DNA from: Peptoniphilaceae bacterium
GTDB taxonomy: Bacteria > Bacillota > Clostridia > Tissierellales > Peptoniphilaceae
NCBI GenBank assembly: GCA_910589545.1
Contig: CAJUSY010000012.1
Span: 95,986-159,985 of the forward strand
Direction of reading: 5' to 3'
DNA: 64,000 bases
Shown here: positions 41,555 through 51,024 of the stretch, piece by piece
Numbering within the stretch: position 1 is the first letter of the stretch
How the letters are laid out: the number at the start of each line of letters is the position of its first letter
Notes under the pieces: generated by a model
Seen by the model: the letters and a program-made list of their open reading frames with translations, nothing else
The model's database searches: none
Told to the model about the DNA's origin: nothing
Made by a program: the position numbers and the translations under genes

Positions 41555-42172
41555 AATATTTTGATGTCGTTGTTCTGCTTCCTTCTTACTGTAAACACAT
41601 CCGCAGTAATCTTGCCTATACAAATCAAATTCCTTTGACAATTCAATAGATCTTTTGTAACCATTTTTCTTCTTAAAATCAGAATGCAAAAATTTTGCTT
41701 TGTGAGTTTTCTCTAATTTTTCTCCTATTTCATTGATCCATTGACTATTTTTGTGCGGGCTAACAGACAAAGTAGTCGTTACAAAATCAAAACCCATCTC
41801 ATCTGCAATCTCAAAAGTTCTATCAATTCTCAAATCGTAGCACTCATAGCAGCGCCTTGATTTTTCGCCCAAATCTTTGTAAGGAGCGACTCTTTCGTAG
41901 AATTCATCCGGATTGTATTTGTCGACTATTATATCTATGGGATACTTCGCTTTTGTGTTTGTGATTACTTTTTTCTGTTCCACAACTCTTTTATCAAACT
42001 CAGATTGTGGACTTATATTCGGATTGTAAAACAAGATTGTTATCTTAAAATATTGGGACAAATACTCCAGCACATAACTTGAACATGGCCCACAGCAACT
42101 GTGTAGAAGTAGAGTTTCTCCACCGTTTAGATTTTCAATTGTTTTATCCAATATTTTTTGGTAATTCTCCAT
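41543..42172 (-). CDS. queH: Epoxyqueuosine reductase QueH
   Basis: 209 residues from the ATG at 42172, which has AAGGATAG upstream; a TTG three codons earlier is less likely. QueH carries out the last step of queuosine tRNA modification using Fe-S clusters. Motifs are LLHSCCGPCSSYVLE near 20-34, SRRCYECYDLR near 99, TTLSVSPHKNSQWIN near 126 and YRQDYCGCVYSK near 187. The gene overlaps the end of the HAD gene by 29 bp. Confidence 0.93.
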   Translation of the reverse strand: MENYQKILDKTIENLNGGETLLLHSCCGPCSSYVLEYLSQYFKITILFYNPNISPQSEFDKRVVEQKKVITNTKAKYPIDIIVDKYNPDEFYERVAPYKDLGEKSRRCYECYDLRIDRTFEIADEMGFDFVTTTLSVSPHKNSQWINEIGEKLEKTHKAKFLHSDFKKKNGYKRSIELSKEFDLYRQDYCGCVYSKKEAEQRHQNINRR

Positions 42173-42839
42173 AAAAATCAACTATCCTTCTTTGATCAGA
42201 GATCACAAAATCAGCTCCCGATTCTATGAGCTCTTCTTTTTCTCTAAAACCCCATTCAACACCTACACTTGTGACATTTGCGTTCTTGCAAGTTTCAATG
42301 TCTGTGTTGGTATCTCCAAAATACACTATTTCTTCTTTTTTAATATCCAAATCTTTCACGATTTTGTCTAGCAAATACGGATTTGGTTTCCTTTTTGTTT
42401 CATCTTCCAATGCAGATACATAATCAAAATATTCTTGTGGGAATAAATTGTTCAGGATTTTTTCTGCTGCAGGAAGTGTCTTGTTCGTACACACACAAAT
42501 AAGTCCACCCATTTCTTTTAATTTATCAAGGCTTTCTCTAATATGTGGATACAATTGTGTTTTAGTGTCGTTGTAACTATTGTAATAGTTAATGTAGTTG
42601 TCGTAAATTTCGTCAAATTTACAATTAATTTCTTTTTCGTCCAAATTATCTCGTTGTATCAAATAATTCAAGGATTTTTCAACTAAAATTCTTGGACCAT
42701 CTCCAAGAAAATAATTGAACTTTTCCTTTTCAACAGGTTGCAGTCCGTAGTTTTTAGTAGTGTGATTGAAACAATTATTTATCATTTCTATCGAATCTAT
42801 CAACGTTCCATCCAAATCAAAAACAAAAACTCTTTTCAT
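42144..42839 (-). CDS. HAD-family hydrolase, phosphoglycolate phosphatase-like
   Basis: 231 residues. HAD motif I is FDLDGTLIDS near 7-16 (nucleophile Asp). Motif II is ICVCTNK near 117, with the motif III Lys in RKPNPYLLDKI near 153 and motif IV YFGDTNTDIETCKNA near 178. A helical cap lies between motifs I and II, as in Gph/PpaX. The substrate is not determined. Its ATG overlaps the stop of the RNA methylase gene by one base. Confidence 0.88.
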   Translation of the reverse strand: MKRVFVFDLDGTLIDSIEMINNCFNHTTKNYGLQPVEKEKFNYFLGDGPRILVEKSLNYLIQRDNLDEKEINCKFDEIYDNYINYYNSYNDTKTQLYPHIRESLDKLKEMGGLICVCTNKTLPAAEKILNNLFPQEYFDYVSALEDETKRKPNPYLLDKIVKDLDIKKEEIVYFGDTNTDIETCKNANVTSVGVEWGFREKEELIESGADFVISDQRRIVDFYGELPKNIG

Positions 42840-43543
42840 TAAATCCCCCTCGATTTATACATTGCAATGGAGCAAGCTATTGGCAAATTCAAAGAATCCA
42901 CGTCCTTCGATTGATTAATAAAAATCTTATTCTCGTTGTAGTATTCTTGTGGAAGTCCTGCTCCCTCATTTCCAAATGCTAAGCTAAATGGCTCATCGAA
43001 CTTCACATCACAAAGTTCATTTGAACTTTCATCTAACAAAAACGAATAAATCTTATTTTCTGGAAAATTCTTCTTGTAATCTTGTAAATTATCGAATCTT
43101 TGTATATTCAATTTAAAGAAAGCTCCCATGCTCGAACGTACTACTTTAGGATTGTAGACATCACACGTATTTGATATCAACGCCAAATCCTTGTATCCAA
43201 ATGCAAGCATACTCCTCATAATCGTGCCTAAGTTTCCCATGTTGTCTATTCCATCTAAAATTATGTGATTTTTTTCTTGTAATTTGGATTTTTCTTTTCT
43301 GAAAACTCCAATCACGTATTCCTTGTCTTTCAATGAAATTTTGTTTATTTGTTTACTAGAAATCGTGTAAGTAATGTTCTTTTCATTTAATATATTTATT
43401 AGCTTTTCTGTGTCATTGAAATCCTCAGAAATTAAGACCTCCTCAACTATATCATCCCTTTTTTCAATAAGTTCATAAGTTGGAAAAGGTCCCATTGTAT
43501 AAGAATATTCAAGATCTTTTTTGTATTTTGTGTATTTTTTCAT
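42839..43543 (-). CDS. SpoU/TrmH-family RNA methyltransferase
   Basis: 234 residues. An N-terminal substrate-binding part of about 90 residues is followed by the knotted SPOUT domain. ILDGIDNMGNLGTIMRSMLAFG is motif 1 near 96-117, SSMGAFFKLNIQ follows, and LAFGNEGAGLP near 191 and LNLPIACSIAMY are motifs 2 and 3. It should 2'-O-methylate a tRNA or rRNA ribose. It lies 1 bp after the C39 peptidase gene. Confidence 0.88.
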   Translation of the reverse strand: MKKYTKYKKDLEYSYTMGPFPTYELIEKRDDIVEEVLISEDFNDTEKLINILNEKNITYTISSKQINKISLKDKEYVIGVFRKEKSKLQEKNHIILDGIDNMGNLGTIMRSMLAFGYKDLALISNTCDVYNPKVVRSSMGAFFKLNIQRFDNLQDYKKNFPENKIYSFLLDESSNELCDVKFDEPFSLAFGNEGAGLPQEYYNENKIFINQSKDVDSLNLPIACSIAMYKSRGI

Positions 43544-44533
43544 TTATACTCCATTACTAAACACCCACATAGCTTTGATTTGTGGCTGTAATCTATCGTA
43601 TTTCCATGTTTTTCTAGAATTCGTAAAACTATTTGGATCGTTAATTATAATATTCCCATTAGAATCTATTCCAGAAATCACCATTACATGACCAGTTTGT
43701 GTGAAATCACCAGGTCTTACGGAAATCACTATAGGATTTCCTTTTTTTAGATTTTCTTTGATAATATTATAATTTGCATCCATTTGCACAGCTTTAAGTC
43801 CGTATTTACGGGCGATGTAAGGATAAAATCCCCAGCTAGTTCCTTCTGACGACGAATATCCGTTGCGGTCGCTTTCTTCTGCGATTTTTGCAGGAGTGAT
43901 AGAAGGATCGTTTTTTAAATACGATATAGCCATAGCACTACTCGTTGGCCCACATCCGGTAAACCCTATAATTCCGTAGCCGTATTTCTCATATCCCCAT
44001 CTTTTATCCCATTGCAAATACAATGGAACATTTGAGCCGTTTACTTTTTCCGGATATGAATATTCGTTTTTGATTGTCGAATCAATTGTTTTTGCGACGA
44101 AATTCACAGCAGTATAGTTGTTGCCTGCAAGTTTTAAAAGAGAAGGATGGATGTCGTCAGCGTGTTTCATCACAAGCTTTGCATTCGGATTGTACTTAGC
44201 GTAAACTTCCAAATTGTGTAGCAGTTCATTTCTCTTAAATGTATTAGAATAAACATTTTCATTTTTTCTAATTTCATTGAATATTTCTTCATCAGTTTTC
44301 TCTTGGCTTTGAGACTCTTGTGGTTTTGAGTCTTGATTTTGATTTTGTGATGCTTCTTTTTGTCTGTCGATTTCTTCTTGTCGTTTGACCTCTTGCGTAT
44401 ATTCTTCTCTATCTTTTTTTACTTTTATGATTGAAAATAGAATTACTAAAAGAATTACTGAAAAAACAAGCCTTCGTTTAACCGAGCGTTTTCTCTTTTC
44501 TTCTAGGTATCTATTATGATTATCCCTTATCAA
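43544..44533 (-). CDS. Membrane-anchored C39-family peptidase
   Basis: 329 residues from a TTG with GAGGTG upstream. A basic N-terminus, one membrane segment (about 22-39) and a Gln/Lys/Glu-rich stalk place the catalytic part outside the cell. The papain-like domain has QWDKRWGYEKYG, GCGPTSSAMAISYL (Cys near 194), TGHVMVISGID (His near 283) and NDPNSF. This is the BtpA/C39_2 type that processes or cleaves peptides, perhaps in the cell wall. A 12-bp inverted repeat lies in the divergent region upstream. Confidence 0.83.
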   Translation of the reverse strand: MIRDNHNRYLEEKRKRSVKRRLVFSVILLVILFSIIKVKKDREEYTQEVKRQEEIDRQKEASQNQNQDSKPQESQSQEKTDEEIFNEIRKNENVYSNTFKRNELLHNLEVYAKYNPNAKLVMKHADDIHPSLLKLAGNNYTAVNFVAKTIDSTIKNEYSYPEKVNGSNVPLYLQWDKRWGYEKYGYGIIGFTGCGPTSSAMAISYLKNDPSITPAKIAEESDRNGYSSSEGTSWGFYPYIARKYGLKAVQMDANYNIIKENLKKGNPIVISVRPGDFTQTGHVMVISGIDSNGNIIINDPNSFTNSRKTWKYDRLQPQIKAMWVFSNGV

Positions 44534-44577
44534 ATTTTCACCTCATTTACTTAATTATATCACAGGATTTGAAATTA

Positions 44578-44610
44578 TTACAAAATTATGACAATTTTAT
44601 AATTTTGTAA
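44578..44610. promoter_or_regulatory. 12-bp inverted repeat between divergent genes
   Basis: TTACAAAATTAT (44578-44589) and ATAATTTTGTAA (44599-44610) are perfectly complementary, with a 9-nt spacer. They lie midway between the divergent C39 peptidase (starts 44533) and methyltransferase (starts 44647) genes, where promoters must be. This is a strong candidate operator. No T-run fits a terminator. Confidence 0.55.
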
Positions 44611-44646
44611 CATTCTTTTGGGTATAAATACATTAGAGGTGATAAT

Positions 44647-45351
44647 ATGAGTGATTTTTACAACTCAATTTCTGATAATTACGAAGATATTTTCCAACCT
44701 AATGATAAACAAATAAATTTCTTAACTGAACATGCTCATGGTAAAATCTTGGATATTGCATGCGCCACTGGAAAAGTCGCCAAGAAACTCCAAGATAAAG
44801 GCTACGATGTTTTGGGAATAGACTTGGAAGAAAAATTTGTCGATAAAGCGATTAACGAAAACAAAATTAAAGCTATTCATATGAATATGCTTTATGTCGA
44901 TAAATTAGAAGACAGTTTCGGTTTGATTTATTGCATAGGAAATTCATTAGTTCATTTGGATTCAAAAGAAAAAATAAATGAATTTTTTAAAAAATGCTAC
45001 GATAAATTAGACACCAATGGGAATCTTGTAATTCAAATCATCAATTTTTACCCGTTTTTGAAAGTTGACGACGAGTTTTTGGGAACACTTCCTACTATAA
45101 AAAACGAAAAAGTGGAATTTGTCAGAAAATACTACAGAAATGGCAATATTATTAGATTTAATACAGTGATGAGTGCAGAAGGCATGTCAATTGAAAATGA
45201 TGTGAATTTATTTCCTATAACATCAGATGAATTAGTAGAACTTGTAGAACAAAATGGCTTTAGGAATATAAAAATATACGGTGGTTTTGATAAATCTGAT
45301 TTTGATAAGGAAAATTCTAGACCATTGGTATTGAGTGCCGAAAAACAATAA
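44647..45351 (+). CDS. Class I SAM-dependent methyltransferase
   Basis: 234 residues, the only right-half plus-strand gene. Motif I is ILDIACATGKVAKKL near 35-49, followed by VLGIDLEEKFV and GLIYCIGNSLVHLD near 98, the usual order of the Rossmann methylase fold. The substrate is unknown; the C-terminal part resembles small-molecule methylases. GAGGTG precedes the ATG. It shares its upstream region with the divergent peptidase gene and ends at a two-way terminator. Confidence 0.83.
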   Translation: MSDFYNSISDNYEDIFQPNDKQINFLTEHAHGKILDIACATGKVAKKLQDKGYDVLGIDLEEKFVDKAINENKIKAIHMNMLYVDKLEDSFGLIYCIGNSLVHLDSKEKINEFFKKCYDKLDTNGNLVIQIINFYPFLKVDDEFLGTLPTIKNEKVEFVRKYYRNGNIIRFNTVMSAEGMSIENDVNLFPITSDELVELVEQNGFRNIKIYGGFDKSDFDKENSRPLVLSAEKQ

Positions 45352-45363
45352 CTTGCACATCAA

Positions 45364-45387
45364 AAAACCTCCCAGATGGGAGGTTTC
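45364..45387. terminator. Bidirectional terminator
   Basis: AACCTCCC/GGGAGGTT hairpin with AGAT loop between convergent genes, with A-rich left and T-rich right flanks. It serves the methyltransferase (plus) and the HerA-like gene (minus). Confidence 0.8.
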
Positions 45388-46839
45388 TTAGAATTTTATG
45401 CTCTTTTTAATTGATCCGAATACTCCACGTGCAATGTCGCGGCCGATCTGTCTAGTAAAACTACCTAACATTGAATTAATGCTTTTAGTTGCAAAATCTT
45501 CTATAGGAGATTTTTCTTGTTTAGAAGATTTTTTAGTTTGTTTTTCGGGCTTTTCTTTGATTTGTTTTTCTAATTTGTTTTGTAAAATTTCATAAGCAGA
45601 TTCCCTGTCTATTGATTGTGCGTATTTTTGATTTAAATCAGAATTTTTTACAATATAATCTACGTCGCCTGAAGAAAGCGGTGTAAATGATGAGTGAGGT
45701 GGAAGAACTAGTCCTTTTTTTGTGATGCTTGGTGCTCCTTTTTCATCCAAAAATGAAATCAATGCTTCTCCTGTTCTCAAATTTACAATTTCATCTTTGA
45801 CATTCATATCGTCGTTCGCTCTGAAAGTTTCAGAAACTTTTTGCACAGCCTTCAATTCTTTTGGAGAAAAGGCTCTTAATTGATGAACAATCCTATTTCC
45901 AAGTTGTGATGAAATCGAATCTGGAATGTCCAAAGGATTTTGTGTTACGAAAAATATCCCCACGCCTTTTGAACGGATAAGTCTTACGACTTGTTCGATT
46001 TTATCCATTATCATTTTATTTGCATTATCGAATAACAAGTGTGCTTCGTCAAAGAAGAACACGAGTTTTGGAATTTCCGGATTGCCCACTTCTGGCAAAG
46101 ATTCGAAAAGTTCCGACAACAACCACAACAAAAACATTGAATACAAGTTTTTGTCGTTGATGAGTTTTACGGCAGAAATTATATTTACAAATCCGCGTCC
46201 GTCAGAATCTGTTTTCATCAAATCTTTTATATCCAAACTTGGTTCTCCCAAGAATTTATCAGCACCCATATCTTCGATGTACAATAATTTTCTCATTATT
46301 GCACTGATGCTTTGAGTAGTTATGTTTCCGTATTTTTTAGAATAAACATCTTTGTTGTCGGATAAGTGGTTAAGCATCGAACGCAAATCCTTAGTATCCA
46401 ACATCAAAAGTCCTTCTTCATCTGAAACTCTGAATGCTATATTCAAAATCCCAGCTTGTGTATCGTTCAAATCCAAAATTTGCGACAACAAAATTGGTCC
46501 CATTTCAGAAACTGAAACTCTCAATGGTAGTCCCGATTCACCGTAAACATCCCACAAGTTTACAGGATAGTTTTTGAAATCAAAATCTGTGATCCTCATT
46601 TCATTTAATCTGGATTTCAAATTGTCGTTCATTTCGCCTACAGATGCAAGGTTTGACAAATCGCCTTTAACATCTGACAAAATCGTTGGCACTCCCAAAT
46701 CTGAAAAATATTCACACAAAACTTTCAATGTAACAGTTTTTCCACTTCCTGTCGCCCCGACAATAAGACCGTGTTGATTTACTTTATCGGAAAGAAGTTC
46801 TATGTCTTCATTTCCTCTTGCAATCAATAATTTTTCCAC
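45388..46839 (-). CDS. HerA-like ATPase, DUF853/YjgR type
   Basis: 483 residues. Walker A is GATGSGKTVTLK near 29, Walker B LVFFFDEAHLLFD near 262, and the arginine/sensor region is IFFVTQNPLDIPDSI near 300 followed by LGNRIVHQLRAFSP. These belong to the HerA/FtsK-like DUF853 proteins, whose cellular role is not settled. A Lys/Glu-rich linker (about 405-440) precedes a short C-terminal amphipathic segment, FTRQIGRDIARGVFGSI. It lies 17 bp after a small membrane protein gene. Confidence 0.87.
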   Translation of the reverse strand: MEKLLIARGNEDIELLSDKVNQHGLIVGATGSGKTVTLKVLCEYFSDLGVPTILSDVKGDLSNLASVGEMNDNLKSRLNEMRITDFDFKNYPVNLWDVYGESGLPLRVSVSEMGPILLSQILDLNDTQAGILNIAFRVSDEEGLLMLDTKDLRSMLNHLSDNKDVYSKKYGNITTQSISAIMRKLLYIEDMGADKFLGEPSLDIKDLMKTDSDGRGFVNIISAVKLINDKNLYSMFLLWLLSELFESLPEVGNPEIPKLVFFFDEAHLLFDNANKMIMDKIEQVVRLIRSKGVGIFFVTQNPLDIPDSISSQLGNRIVHQLRAFSPKELKAVQKVSETFRANDDMNVKDEIVNLRTGEALISFLDEKGAPSITKKGLVLPPHSSFTPLSSGDVDYIVKNSDLNQKYAQSIDRESAYEILQNKLEKQIKEKPEKQTKKSSKQEKSPIEDFATKSINSMLGSFTRQIGRDIARGVFGSIKKSIKF

Positions 46840-46856
46840 TATTTCCTCCGTATGTT

Positions 46857-47366
46857 CTAATTATCTCTTATAATTTGTCTTAAATCTGTAAAATTAAACT
46901 TAGCTTTCTTGAAAAAAGTCCTCGTTTTTTTGTATTTAATGTAATTGTTGTACACATTTATAGCATAAACCAAAATACTAAACAAAAGCAGTATGTATTT
47001 GCCAAATAACAAATATAATATCATTCCCATAATCATGTAAAATAAGGGGCTGTAATCAAATGGCAAATCGTAAAATACACCGAAAACTATTCTATCAATA
47101 CTTATCAACGATAATAATAGCCACGAATACAAAGCCAAGTAGAGCATATTTGATTCTAATAAATTAAGAATGATTGCAGGAATAAAATAAACTCCCGCTC
47201 CGATTATTGGAACAAATGAAAACACCGTTATAAAAAACGATTTGGCAAACAAATGATCTACTCTTGCAGATTTCAAGAATATAACCGAAGTCAATAATAC
47301 CAATATTATTCTCGAAACCACGTAGCTTTTATCGTTCAAAATTATTTTTTCTAAATTTTCTTTCAT
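46857..47366 (-). CDS. Hypothetical membrane protein, 169 aa
   Basis: Not recognised. Four hydrophobic segments (about 16-32, 44-68, 74-92 and 108-138) are followed by a basic C-terminal tail, TRTFFKKAKFNFTDL. It has no Cys or catalytic motif. Its start is 1 bp from the pgi stop, so it is co-translated with pgi and the HerA-like gene. The context does not indicate a function. Confidence 0.6.
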   Translation of the reverse strand: MKENLEKIILNDKSYVVSRIILVLLTSVIFLKSARVDHLFAKSFFITVFSFVPIIGAGVYFIPAIILNLLESNMLYLALYSWLLLSLISIDRIVFGVFYDLPFDYSPLFYMIMGMILYLLFGKYILLLFSILVYAINVYNNYIKYKKTRTFFKKAKFNFTDLRQIIRDN

Positions 47367-47367
47367 A

Positions 47368-48645
47368 CTAATAACCCGGTTTTTCTAATAATTTAAACAT
47401 TTGCTTCTTGTACTCTTCCACTCCTGGTTGGTTAAATGGATTCACTCCCAAAACAAGCGCCGAAATAGCGACACTCATCTCGAAGAAATAAATCATATAT
47501 CCCAAGTTTTCTTCGTTGATTTCGTCGATTGTAACCACTACGCTTTCCACACCTGATGACAAATGTGCAGTAAGTGTTCCTTGCATAGCCATTTTATTGA
47601 CATAATCGACAGATTTTCCTTGCAAATAATTCAAATTATCCAAATTATCCTCGTCAGATTTTATATACAAATCTTTCTTAGGTTTTTCAACAGAAATCAC
47701 CGTCTCGAATACGTTTTTCTGTCCGTCTTGAATCATTTGTCCCACAGAATGTAAATCAGTCGTGAAATTACACATCATCGGGAAAATCCCCTTGTTGTTT
47801 TTACCTTCAGATTCAGCGAATAATTGCTTGAACCATTCAGAAAAATATTTCAATCTCATTTCATAATTTATAATTATTTCAATGTCTTTTCCATTTCGAT
47901 ACATGTTATTTCTAAAAGATGCGTATTGCAATGCGAAGTTTGATTTGTAATCAAGTTTTGTGAAATCTTTCATTGCATTGAATGCGCCCATCATCAATTT
48001 ATCAATGTTCAAGCCTTTTACACAAAGTGGCAATAACCCAACAGAAGTTAGAACGGAAAATCTTCCACCGATATCATCTGGAACTACAAAAGTTTCATAG
48101 CCATTGATATCCGATAATTCCTTCAAGGCGCCTTTATGTTTGTCAGTAGTCGCAAAAATCCTGTGTTTCTGTTCTTCTTTTGAATACTTTTTGTCCATCA
48201 ATTCTTTAATAAATCTAAAAGCGATTGCAGGCTCCGTAGTAGTTCCCGATTTGCTGATTACATTTACGCAAAAATCCTTGTCCTTCAAATATTCCAAAAG
48301 TTCAGCCAAATACGTAGAAGACAATTGAAACCCAGCGTAGATTATCTCGATGTCGGTTTTTTCGAAATAATCACTCATAGCAAAATCAATCGCCTTTGCT
48401 CCCATGTAACTTCCACCGATTCCAATCACAACCAAGCAATCAGACGTTTCTCTAATTTGCTTTGCACATTTTTTAATTTTTTCGAATTCTTCCTTGTTGT
48501 AATTTTGTGGCAAATCAATCCATCCTGTGAATTCATTACCTTCACAGGATTTATTCAAAAGCTTTTCTAAAGCGTTTACGGATTCTGTCTTCAAAGTATC
48601 CACAGAATTTTGACTTGTCGTATTTGAAAAATCCAGCTTGAACAT
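47368..48645 (-). CDS. pgi: Glucose-6-phosphate isomerase
   Basis: 425 residues, slightly short as in many Clostridia. It interconverts glucose-6-P and fructose-6-P. Motifs are VVIGIGGSYMGAKA near 72-85, VISKSGTTTEPAIAFR near 129, VPDDIGGRFSVLTSVGLLPL near 188, the catalytic-Glu stretch LFAESEGKN near 276 and GVNPFNQPGVEEYK near 400. It is 8 bp after the phosphatase gene. Confidence 0.96.
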   Translation of the reverse strand: MFKLDFSNTTSQNSVDTLKTESVNALEKLLNKSCEGNEFTGWIDLPQNYNKEEFEKIKKCAKQIRETSDCLVVIGIGGSYMGAKAIDFAMSDYFEKTDIEIIYAGFQLSSTYLAELLEYLKDKDFCVNVISKSGTTTEPAIAFRFIKELMDKKYSKEEQKHRIFATTDKHKGALKELSDINGYETFVVPDDIGGRFSVLTSVGLLPLCVKGLNIDKLMMGAFNAMKDFTKLDYKSNFALQYASFRNNMYRNGKDIEIIINYEMRLKYFSEWFKQLFAESEGKNNKGIFPMMCNFTTDLHSVGQMIQDGQKNVFETVISVEKPKKDLYIKSDEDNLDNLNYLQGKSVDYVNKMAMQGTLTAHLSSGVESVVVTIDEINEENLGYMIYFFEMSVAISALVLGVNPFNQPGVEEYKKQMFKLLEKPGY

Positions 48646-48653
48646 ATTTCCTC

Positions 48654-49760
48654 CTATAGAACCTTCAAACTCACTAAAACAATATCATCATCTTGTTCCA
48701 AAAACCTAAAAGAATTCACCTCATTTAGTACGTATTCAATTCTTTTTTCTGGAACTTTCATTAAATCTCTTTTTAGTCTTTCTTCGCCGTAAAATTCGTT
48801 ATTAAAACCTCTAGTTTCAGTTATCCCATCAGTGTACAAAATCAATTCATCGCCACTGGATAACAATATATCTCTTTGATCAAATCCAACTCCTTCAAAC
48901 AAAGGAGAAATCGGATGACCGGTAGCTTTTAATTCTTCTAATTTGTCATTACAAATAAGTAGAGGAATTCCGTTATGTCCAGCATTTGCATACGAAAATA
49001 TTTTGAGTTTTCTATCATATAATCCGTAAAAAATCGTAAAATACTTGTCTATTGGCAAATTCAACTCTGTAAATGTAGTATTCAAATCCTTCAGCACTCT
49101 TTTCGGCCTAGAATCTGTAACGCTACTCACCAAATACCTCATAGTTTGTCTAATAAACATGGTAAGAATAGATGCTGCGATTCCATGGCCAACAACATCA
49201 GCAATATAAATCCCCACAAATCTTTCATCAATGTCTATACAATCGATTATATCTCCAGACAAATCCCTCGACGAAATATAACTATAATCCAAATCCAAAC
49301 CGACATGCTCACCTTTGCTAGGCAAAGTCTTACTTTGGATATGCTTTGCAAAAATAATTTCATCTTTGATATCTTTGTTGGCATTAATCAAATCAATCTG
49401 GGTTTTCACTTCTTTGGAAATATCCCTGAAAACCTCAACCGTACTGATAACTTCTCCATTTTTATCCATAACTGGAGAAGAAGTTATCGAATAATCCACG
49501 CCATTTATTTTTCTTTTTTCTTTAATTGTGCTGTTCAAACGGTATTTTCTGTCTGCTAAGCATTTCGGAAAATTTTTGCTGTAATCCAAGTAGCAGTTTA
49601 CGCCAATTGGATTTATCGGCATCGATTTAATCATGCTCGTATTTGCAAATATTATAACTCCATCTTTATCTATTACTCTGACTAAATCTTTCATTGAATT
49701 TAGAACTTCATAATCAGATACCTTGAAATCACTAATACCTTCGCTCGATTTATTCTCCAA
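48654..49760 (-). CDS. PAS domain - SpoIIE-type PP2C phosphatase
   Basis: 368 residues. A PAS domain (about 18-125: LVRVIDKDGVIIFANTSM, then VEVFRDISKEVK) precedes a SpoIIE/RsbU-type phosphatase domain (about 150-368). The latter has DLSGDIIDCIDI, GIYIADVVGHGIAASI near 197, NAGHNGIPLL near 278 and ILYTDGITETR near 325, with the metal-binding Asp residues. Such proteins dephosphorylate anti-sigma-factor antagonists. The PAS region has one Cys pair of unclear meaning. No anti-sigma partner is beside it. Confidence 0.87.
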   Translation of the reverse strand: MENKSSEGISDFKVSDYEVLNSMKDLVRVIDKDGVIIFANTSMIKSMPINPIGVNCYLDYSKNFPKCLADRKYRLNSTIKEKRKINGVDYSITSSPVMDKNGEVISTVEVFRDISKEVKTQIDLINANKDIKDEIIFAKHIQSKTLPSKGEHVGLDLDYSYISSRDLSGDIIDCIDIDERFVGIYIADVVGHGIAASILTMFIRQTMRYLVSSVTDSRPKRVLKDLNTTFTELNLPIDKYFTIFYGLYDRKLKIFSYANAGHNGIPLLICNDKLEELKATGHPISPLFEGVGFDQRDILLSSGDELILYTDGITETRGFNNEFYGEERLKRDLMKVPEKRIEYVLNEVNSFRFLEQDDDIVLVSLKVL

Positions 49761-49772
49761 GGAAATCTCCTC

Positions 49773-50894
49773 CTATTTAGGTCTTGGACCAAAATATTGA
49801 TACAAATAACACTTCATATTTCCATTATACATTTTTCTATTTTTAGATGCTTTTTTGCCATAAAATTTTTCAAATTCTTCGCAATCTGTAATTATATATT
49901 GAGATGATGTTTTAAATTTCGCCATCTTAATCCCCAAATCCTCGTAAATTTTCTCAGCTTCCTTTTTTTCGCCAAGTCTTTTTCCATAGGGTGGGTTTGA
50001 TATTAGAACAAAGTAATTGTCTTTTAAAACGATATTTCTGAAATCTCTGGTTACAAATCTAATATCTTCTCTGACTCCAGCATTTTCTGCATTTGCGATA
50101 GCTTTTTCAATTGCTGAACCGTCAACATCACTTGCGAAAATATCTATCTTATTGTCGTAATCTATGCTCTCCAAAGCTTTGGTACGCTCTTGTTTGTAAG
50201 CAAGATTGAATTTCTCATTAAAATTTGCAAAATCAAATTTCCTGTCTATTCCAGCAGCGATATTTCTGAATTTTCTCGCCGCTTCTATGGCGAAAGTTCC
50301 GCTACCACAGAACAAATCCACAAACGGTCTATCGCTGTTTGCAAACGACAAATCGATAATTCCCGCTGCTAAGTTTTCACGAATTGGTGCAAGAACTGAA
50401 TCTTGTCTGTAACCTCTCTTATGTAGTCCATCTCCTGAAGTATCCAACGTTATTGAACAAATATCTTTTACTAAACTAACTTCAATCCTAAATCTTCCCT
50501 TGGACTTTGAGAACCAATCCACCTTGTATTTTTTCTGAAGAGTTTTAATAATCGCCTTCTCAGTAATCGACTGACAATCTTTAATAGAAAATAATTTTGA
50601 TTTGTAACTTCTACCTTCTACGATAAAATTAGAATCCGCTTGTAAAATTTCTAACCAATCAATACTTTCCACGCCTTTAAAAAGTTGTTCAAATGTCACA
50701 GCTTTAAAAGTCGCTAATTCGATTAGAACTCTGTCTGCACATCTCAAATTTATATTTAGTTTTGCAATATCATTTTCGTTGCCCTCAAGCATTATTCTTC
50801 CATCGTTTACATTCAAGTTAACGTATCCCATATCCAAAAGTTGTCTTTTGACTAAGCTCTCCAAACCGAATGCGCAAGTTACTATTATTTTCAA
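49773..50894 (-). CDS. THUMP-domain class I RNA methyltransferase (RlmL N-terminal/YpsC-like)
   Basis: 373 residues from a TTG start with GGAGGAG upstream. The N-terminal ferredoxin-like/THUMP domain occupies about 1-160. The methylase domain has FVDLFCGSGTFAIEAA near 190 and LISNPPYGKRLGEK near 304, the NPPY motif of N2-guanine methylases. It should methylate 23S rRNA guanine, like YpsC. A promoter lies at 50955-50982. Confidence 0.9.
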   Translation of the reverse strand: MKIIVTCAFGLESLVKRQLLDMGYVNLNVNDGRIMLEGNENDIAKLNINLRCADRVLIELATFKAVTFEQLFKGVESIDWLEILQADSNFIVEGRSYKSKLFSIKDCQSITEKAIIKTLQKKYKVDWFSKSKGRFRIEVSLVKDICSITLDTSGDGLHKRGYRQDSVLAPIRENLAAGIIDLSFANSDRPFVDLFCGSGTFAIEAARKFRNIAAGIDRKFDFANFNEKFNLAYKQERTKALESIDYDNKIDIFASDVDGSAIEKAIANAENAGVREDIRFVTRDFRNIVLKDNYFVLISNPPYGKRLGEKKEAEKIYEDLGIKMAKFKTSSQYIITDCEEFEKFYGKKASKNRKMYNGNMKCYLYQYFGPRPK

Positions 50895-50954
50895 AATTAT
50901 TACTCCTCCATATTACATTATATTCTATCATATTTTCAATGTTTTTTTCCTTTA

Positions 50955-50982
50955 ATTATAATATTTAACCACAAATTTACAA
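50955..50982 (-). promoter_or_regulatory. Promoter of the THUMP methylase gene
   Basis: Minus-strand -35 TTGTAA (50977-50982), 16-bp spacer, -10 TATAAT (50955-50960), about 60 bp before the start. Confidence 0.6.
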
Positions 50983-50983
50983 T

Positions 50984-51012
50984 AAAAAAACTGCAACGAA
51001 AATTCATTGCAG
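50984..51012 (-). terminator. Terminator of the PadR/DUF4097 operon
   Basis: CTGCAATGAA/TTCGTTGCAG stem (one G-T pair) followed by TTTTTTTATTG on the minus strand, about 13 bp after the stop. Confidence 0.85.
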
Positions 51013-51024
51013 TCTATCTTTAAT

